From: Candidatus Kouleothrix ribensis
Lineage (GTDB): Bacteria > Chloroflexota > Chloroflexia > Chloroflexales > Roseiflexaceae
Assembly (NCBI GenBank): GCA_016722075.1
Contig: JADKGW010000001.1
Coordinates: 186,001 to 250,000, forward strand
DNA: 64,000 bases
Direction of reading: 5' to 3'
Positions 59,753-64,000 of the stretch are shown in pieces; the first letter of the stretch is position 1, and each line of letters begins with the position of its first letter. A program made the translations under genes and the position numbers. A model generated the notes under the pieces. That model worked only from the letters and a program-made list of their open reading frames with translations. It did not search any database and had not been told where the DNA came from.

Positions 59753-60364
59753 CTACCACGGGTTGCGGCCTCGCCGGCCCCAGCTGCCCAGCGCCGCGTT
59801 GAGCAGAACAAGCAGCAGAATACCCGGCCAGAACCTGCCGGTGCTGAACAGCACCGCCAGCCCGCCGAACCAGAGCAGCGCGCGCAGGCCTTTGTCGGCC
59901 CGGCCGTGGCCGAGCTGGCCAAACAGCATCATCACGCCGATTAGCACCAGAATGCCCGGCCAGATTGCGCCGGTGGCCAGCAGCACCGCCAGCCCGATCA
60001 AAAATACCAGCGGCGCCGCCGGCCTGCCTGCGCCTATGCGCCGCTGGGCCGGTGGCATGGGCGGGCGATAGGGCGAGAGCTGCGGCGGCGTGGCCATGCG
60101 CGGGTAGCTCTGCTGCGGCGCGCGCGGCTGCGGCGGCGCCACTGGCCTGGGGTGCGGCTGCGGCCCGCCCTGGCTGCGCCCGCAGGCGGTGCAGAAACGC
60201 GCGTCGGGCGGATTCAGTGCGCGGCAGGCCGGGCAGCTCACCCCAGATAGGCGCGTCGTCGGCCCGGTGCTTGCACCTGCCAACGCCGCCCCGCAATCGA
60301 TGCAGAAGCGCGCATCACTCGGGCTATCGCCACCACAGCGCGCGCAGATGATCGTTTCAGACAT
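59753..60364 (-). CDS. Double zinc-ribbon membrane protein
   Basis: A 203-residue protein. Its N-terminus holds two zinc ribbons (CARCG...CIDCG at 7-25 and CPACR...CTACG at 44-62). A Pro-rich linker (about 65-110) and about four hydrophobic segments follow, in two repeats (LVFLIGLAVLLATGAIWPGI and ALLWFGGLAVLFSTGRFWPG), each ending in the same GxxWPGI motif as a DUF5668-like pair. Function is unknown; the ribbons would face the cytoplasm. It converges with pabBC, with a 64-base gap. Confidence 0.8.
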   Translation of the reverse strand: MSETIICARCGGDSPSDARFCIDCGAALAGASTGPTTRLSGVSCPACRALNPPDARFCTACGRSQGGPQPHPRPVAPPQPRAPQQSYPRMATPPQLSPYRPPMPPAQRRIGAGRPAAPLVFLIGLAVLLATGAIWPGILVLIGVMMLFGQLGHGRADKGLRALLWFGGLAVLFSTGRFWPGILLLVLLNAALGSWGRRGRNPW

Positions 60365-60570
60365 GGTTGTATTCCTGTCGCGGCGACCAGCGCCGCCCTG
60401 ATGTGTGATTACATGTAATCAATCTATCTACTGATACGCTCATCGCACCCAAAAGTTGCAGCCGCCGGCTGGGCGCCGCCCGATGCGCGCGACCTACGCA
60501 GTGCCTGCGGTGCGTCAGGCTTCGCACACAGCGCGACCTGGCAAACATACCGGCCGCCTGCGGCCACGCG

Positions 60571-60701
60571 CACCAGTGGTACCTGTTCAGACGTACGCGG
60601 TTGGGGCGCGGACGAGCACGGACAACTGCGGACAGCGTACTACTCTACGTTCGCGTGTGTCTGCGTCCCTGTACCCCAACAGTGAACACCTTCCACCAGT
60701 G
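60571..60701 (+). mobile_element. MITE family A, copy 3, with 8-bp target duplication
   Basis: The element 60579-60693 (115 bp) is flanked by CACCAGTG at 60571-60578 and 60694-60701. The ends are GTACCTGTTCAG and GTGAACACCTTC. The core palindrome of copy 2 is decayed here. It ends only seven bases before the -35 of the next promoter. The remaining bases 60365-60570 of this gap hold no recognised gene. Confidence 0.88.
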
Positions 60702-60707
60702 CTACGA

Positions 60708-60736
60708 TTGACAGCCACAAAACGTCGCGGTATCAT
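60708..60736 (+). promoter_or_regulatory. Promoter of the esterase gene
   Basis: A consensus TTGACA at 60708-60713, a 17-base spacer and TATCAT at 60731-60736. The transcript starts near 60743; AAGGG precedes the ATG at 60780. The site abuts MITE A copy 3. Confidence 0.75.
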
Positions 60737-60779
60737 AGCGCGACCCCAATCGGACCGTACAGTAAGAAGGGTGTAACCC

Positions 60780-61499
60780 ATGCACCGCGCGTATCATCGC
60801 TGGGACAGCCCCGCGCTCAGCCGTCCCATGGAACTGCTGGTATTCGGCCACGCCGGCGCCCCTGTGATCGTCTTCCCCACCTCGCAAGGGCGCTTCTACG
60901 AGTACGAAGATCGCGGTATGGTCGCGGCCCTCGCGCATCACCTCGAGCAGGGCTGGATTCAGCTGATCTGCGTCGATAGCGTCGACGCCGAGAGCTTCTA
61001 CTGCGAATGGGCCCACCCGCGCGGCCGGCTCTATCGGCACGACCAGTACGAGCACTATATCCTCGACGAGGTGCTGCCGTTCGTGCGCTCGCAGAACAGC
61101 AACCCGTTCACGATGGTACACGGCTGCTCGTTCGGCGCCATCCACGCGATGATGTTTGGCCTGCGCCATCCTACACGTTTCAACCGGGTACTCAGCCTCT
61201 CGGGCTACTACGATATTCACCGCTTCCTGGGCGGCTACCACGACGAAGAGGTTCATTTCCATAACCCGATCGATATTGTGCGCCATCTGCAAGAGGGCCA
61301 GCTGGCCGACCAGCTGCGCCGGATCGAGATCATCATGGCGATCGGCCGCGACGACGCTGCCGCCGCGACGAACCACGCGCTCTCGGATGCGCTGTGGTCG
61401 AAGGGTGTGTGGCATGCGATGCGCTGGTGGGACGGCTGGTCGCACGACTGGCCGTTCTGGCAGCAGATGATCGTGCAGTATATCAACGGCGCCAATTGA
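60780..61499 (+). CDS. Alpha/beta-hydrolase, esterase D/S9-like
   Basis: A 239-residue alpha/beta-hydrolase of the putative-esterase group (PF00756). It has the nucleophile elbow GCSFGA (residues about 118-123, after NPFTMVH), and HDW near the C-terminus (WWDGWSHDWPFWQQMI) provides the probable catalytic His. YRHDQYEHYILDEVLPFVRS is the typical segment before the elbow. The substrate is unknown; relatives hydrolyse acyl esters or transfer mycolates. A strong promoter stands directly before it. Confidence 0.85.
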   Translation: MHRAYHRWDSPALSRPMELLVFGHAGAPVIVFPTSQGRFYEYEDRGMVAALAHHLEQGWIQLICVDSVDAESFYCEWAHPRGRLYRHDQYEHYILDEVLPFVRSQNSNPFTMVHGCSFGAIHAMMFGLRHPTRFNRVLSLSGYYDIHRFLGGYHDEEVHFHNPIDIVRHLQEGQLADQLRRIEIIMAIGRDDAAAATNHALSDALWSKGVWHAMRWWDGWSHDWPFWQQMIVQYINGAN

Positions 61500-61650
61500 G
61501 CCAGCTCTGAGCTATGCGTTGCTGCTTGACAGTTCGGGGGGTGGGGCGCAGCTCACCAGCGGCGGTTTTCGGCGGCGAAGCCACCCCCACCCAACGGTAC
61601 TGCTTGGCTGAAGCATGCCTAAGAACTCAAAACTTCGCAAGGGGGCATCA

Positions 61651-63321
61651 ATGAGCGACGGACTGCTGAAGATTACGATTGGCGATCTGCTCGACCGCCA
61701 GGCCGCGCGCTTCGGCCCGCGCGATGCACTGGTGCATACCGATCACGGCCTGCGCTACACCTACGCCGAGTTCCGCGATGAGTGCAACCGCGTCGCCAAG
61801 GGCTTGATCGCGCTGGGCATCCAGCATGGCCAGCATATCGGCATCTGGGCCACCAACTACGCCGAATGGGTCGTCGCGCAGTTCGCCACCGCCAAAATCG
61901 GCGCCGTGCTGGTTACGATCAACCCGGCCTACCGCGTGCATGAGCTCGAGTATATTCTCAAGCAATCCGACGTGGCGACCCTGGTGCTGATCGAGCGTTT
62001 CAAAAGCTCCGACTACCTGGCCATGATCCACCAGCTGATCCCCGAGCTGAGCACCGCCGCGCCGGGCGAGCTGCAGTCGGCTACCTTCCCACAGCTCAAG
62101 CGCGTGATCTTTATCGGCAGTGAACCCCAGCCTGGCATGCTGCGCTGGGCCGATCTTGCAGCGCTCGGCGCGGGCGTGAGCGCTGCCGAGCTGGCCGCGC
62201 GCCAGGCCGCCTGCCATCCCGACGACGTTATTAACATCCAGTATACGTCGGGCACCACCGGCTTCCCCAAGGGCGCCCAGCTGACTCACTTCAATATCGT
62301 GGCCGATGCCTCGTATATCGCCGAGTGCATGAAATTTAGCGAGCACGACCGGCTGTGCATCCCCGTGCCGTTCTATCACTGCTTCGGCTGCGTGCTCGGC
62401 ACGCTCTGCTGCGTCACGCACGGCGCCGCCATGATCATTCCGGCCGAGTATTTCGACCCGCTCAAGACCTTGCATGCGGTCGAACGCGAGCACTGCACCG
62501 CGCTGCACGGCGTGCCGACCATGTTCATTGCCGAGCTCCAGCTCGCCGAGTTCGATCAGTTCAGCTTCCCAGCCCTGCGCACCGGGATCATGGCCGGCTC
62601 GCCCTGCCCGATCGAGGTGATGAAACAGGTGGTCGAGCGCATGGGCGCACACGAGATCACGATCGCCTACGGCCAGACTGAGTCGTCACCGGTGATTACC
62701 CAGACGCGCACCGACGACCCGATCGAGCTGCGCGTCAGCACGGTCGGCCGCGCGCTGCCGAATGTCGAGGTCAAGATCGCCGACCCCAGCACCGGCGCCG
62801 AGCTGCCGCGCGGCCAGCAGGGCGAGCTGTGTACCCGCGGGTTTATTGTGATGAAGGGCTACTACAACATGCCCGAGGCAACCGCCAAGGCGATCGACGC
62901 CGATGGCTGGCTGCACACCGGCGACCTGGCGACCATGGACGAGCACGGCTACTGCAAGATCACCGGCCGGCTCAAGGATATGATCATCCGCGGCGGCGAA
63001 AATATCTACCCGCGCGAAATCGAGGAGTTTCTGTACACCCACCCGAGCATCGCCGATGTGCAGGTGGCCGGCGTGCCCGACCTGAAGTATGGCGAAGAGG
63101 TGCTGGCCTGGATCAAGCTCAAAGACGGCCATACGGCCTCTGTCGATGAGATTCGCCAGTTCTGCCGCGACCGAATCGCGTATTACAAGGTTCCGCGCTA
63201 TATTACATTTGTCGCCGAATTCCCCATGACCGTAACCGGTAAGGTGCAGAAGTACAAGATGCGCGAGGCCGCGATCGACGAGTTTGGCCTGCACGAGGCC
63301 GCCAATGTGCGCACCGCCTAG
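61651..63321 (+). CDS. AMP-binding acyl-CoA synthetase
   Basis: A 556-residue ANL-superfamily ligase that activates a carboxylic acid to acyl-AMP and then acyl-CoA. The P-loop-like motif IQYTSGTTGFPKGAQLTH (about residues 194-211), the adenine motif ITIAYGQTESSPVITQ, the hinge region ITGRLKDMIIRGGENIYPRE and the catalytic Lys near the C-terminus in MTVTGKVQKYKMREA are all present. It belongs to the FadD3/FACS-like branch that prefers medium-chain or fatty acids. The ATG at 61651 follows AAGGGGG. Confidence 0.93.
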   Translation: MSDGLLKITIGDLLDRQAARFGPRDALVHTDHGLRYTYAEFRDECNRVAKGLIALGIQHGQHIGIWATNYAEWVVAQFATAKIGAVLVTINPAYRVHELEYILKQSDVATLVLIERFKSSDYLAMIHQLIPELSTAAPGELQSATFPQLKRVIFIGSEPQPGMLRWADLAALGAGVSAAELAARQAACHPDDVINIQYTSGTTGFPKGAQLTHFNIVADASYIAECMKFSEHDRLCIPVPFYHCFGCVLGTLCCVTHGAAMIIPAEYFDPLKTLHAVEREHCTALHGVPTMFIAELQLAEFDQFSFPALRTGIMAGSPCPIEVMKQVVERMGAHEITIAYGQTESSPVITQTRTDDPIELRVSTVGRALPNVEVKIADPSTGAELPRGQQGELCTRGFIVMKGYYNMPEATAKAIDADGWLHTGDLATMDEHGYCKITGRLKDMIIRGGENIYPREIEEFLYTHPSIADVQVAGVPDLKYGEEVLAWIKLKDGHTASVDEIRQFCRDRIAYYKVPRYITFVAEFPMTVTGKVQKYKMREAAIDEFGLHEAANVRTA

Positions 63322-63478
63322 CGCAAGTGCAACCATACGCCCGGCCACGCGCGCGATTGGCAAGGCAGCCTAGCCTGCGGCGGCACGGCCCGGCTTGATC
63401 GACTGTGCCGATTGCTACGACCCGTTCCCAACTGTCGCGTACTGTGCCACCGTCGATCTGGAAATATGAGGGCTACCG

Positions 63479-64000
63479 ATGCCAATCATTGCCGACGAGG
63501 TCTCGTTTCTTGCGCATACCATGCCGCTGCTCGCAGGCTACCTGGCGCGCCCCAGCGGCACCGGCCCTTTCCCGGCGCTGGTGGTGATCCACGAGGCGTT
63601 CGGCCTGAACGACGACATCCGCTCGATCGCTCGCCGCTTCGCCGGCGCGGGCTACGTCGCGCTGGCAGTCGACCTGTTCAGCGGCCGTAATCAGGTGGCC
63701 TGTATGTTCCGCATGATGGGCGGGCTGCTCCTCAACTCGCTCGACCACGGCGGCGTACGCGATCTCAAGGACGCGCTGACCTACCTCGAGCAGCAGCCGG
63801 CCGTCGATCCGGCCCGCATCGGCGCGGTCGGCTATTGCCTGGGCGGCAGCCTGGCGATTGCCTGGGCCTGCACCGATGATCGGCTCAAGGCGATTGCGCC
63901 CTACTACGCCATGAATCCGCGCCCGCTCGAGGCCGTCGCACGCGCATGCCCGCTGGTCGGCTCGTACCCCGACCCCGACTTCACGGCCAAGGCCGGGCGC
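63479..64000 (+). CDS. Dienelactone hydrolase family protein, N-terminal part
   Basis: The first 174 residues of an alpha/beta-hydrolase of the dienelactone-hydrolase family; the gene runs out of the window. FPALVVIHEAFGLNDDIRSI carries the oxyanion region, and the nucleophile elbow is GYCLGG with the Cys typical of dienelactone hydrolases. GAGGG precedes the ATG at 63479. It follows the acyl-CoA ligase by 157 bases on the same strand. The substrate is unknown. Confidence 0.88.
   Translation, partial: MPIIADEVSFLAHTMPLLAGYLARPSGTGPFPALVVIHEAFGLNDDIRSIARRFAGAGYVALAVDLFSGRNQVACMFRMMGGLLLNSLDHGGVRDLKDALTYLEQQPAVDPARIGAVGYCLGGSLAIAWACTDDRLKAIAPYYAMNPRPLEAVARACPLVGSYPDPDFTAKAGR

Noticed and set aside
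1..64000. tRNA, rRNA or other structured RNA genes
   Set aside because: I looked for cloverleaf and T-arm patterns (GGTTCGAATCC-like) and found none convincing on either strand.

Overview
The window is a GC-rich bacterial chromosome segment that I read as Chloroflexota (class Chloroflexia, Roseiflexus/Kouleothrix-like). This is inferred from gene content (a Rieske/fused cytochrome b/dihaem cytochrome c cluster, B12-dependent ribonucleotide reductase, LLM flavin oxidoreductase, DUF5671 and PT-rich proteins, many GAF/HAMP/STAS sensors) and from the many short intergenic hairpin repeats. No rRNA or tRNA gene was found.

Layout. 1-2 kb: end of 6-phosphogluconate dehydrogenase and an FGGY gluconokinase-type kinase. 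2.2-3.5 kb: two membrane proteins (HXXEE, CPBP protease). 3.8-8.5 kb: an odd CRISPR locus on the minus strand. It has eight repeats with seven 35-bp spacers, a Cas2/Cas4 chimeric ORF, a Cas1 lacking its N-terminus and a complete Cas6. A REP-associated tyrosine transposase (RAYT) ends 3 nt before cas6 and carries REP palindromes inside its own coding sequence. REP copies, two C homopolymers and a WYL-type regulator remnant follow. No effector genes (cas3/5/7/8/10) are present. 8.7-20.3 kb: membrane proteins, a winged-helix protein, sensors, an M23 peptidase and an M24 peptidase. 20.3-22.9 kb: scpB, a DnaA-box cluster (probable oriC) and dnaA. 23-30 kb: a two-component system, LLM oxidoreductase and nrdJ with an elaborate control region. 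30-35 kb: a zinc-ribbon protein and the Rieske/cytochrome b/cytochrome c operon.

35-49.9 kb: sbcD, an SDR-like protein lacking its catalytic residues, acyl-CoA dehydrogenase, RbsD/FucU, an adenylate cyclase coupled to a PT-rich repeat protein, a glycosyltransferase, a broken antitoxin, a TIR-nucleosidase fusion, and a MoxR/DUF58 pair. 50-64 kb: a Tat-exported ferritin-like protein, a NarL-type two-component pair, HtpX, small membrane proteins, a GHMP sugar kinase, ogt, an exported gluzincin, pabBC, a zinc-ribbon membrane protein, an esterase, an acyl-CoA ligase and the start of a dienelactone hydrolase.

Most notable: (1) the rearranged CRISPR adaptation locus coupled to a RAYT; (2) the TIR-nucleosidase fusion whose TIR domain appears to lack its catalytic Glu; (3) a MITE family with three copies, each flanked by a different 8-bp target duplication; (4) a second element family with conserved ends whose copies each carry a different perfect palindrome; (5) the nrdJ promoter with paired NrdR-like boxes around a perfect DnaA box and a terminator hairpin in its short leader.
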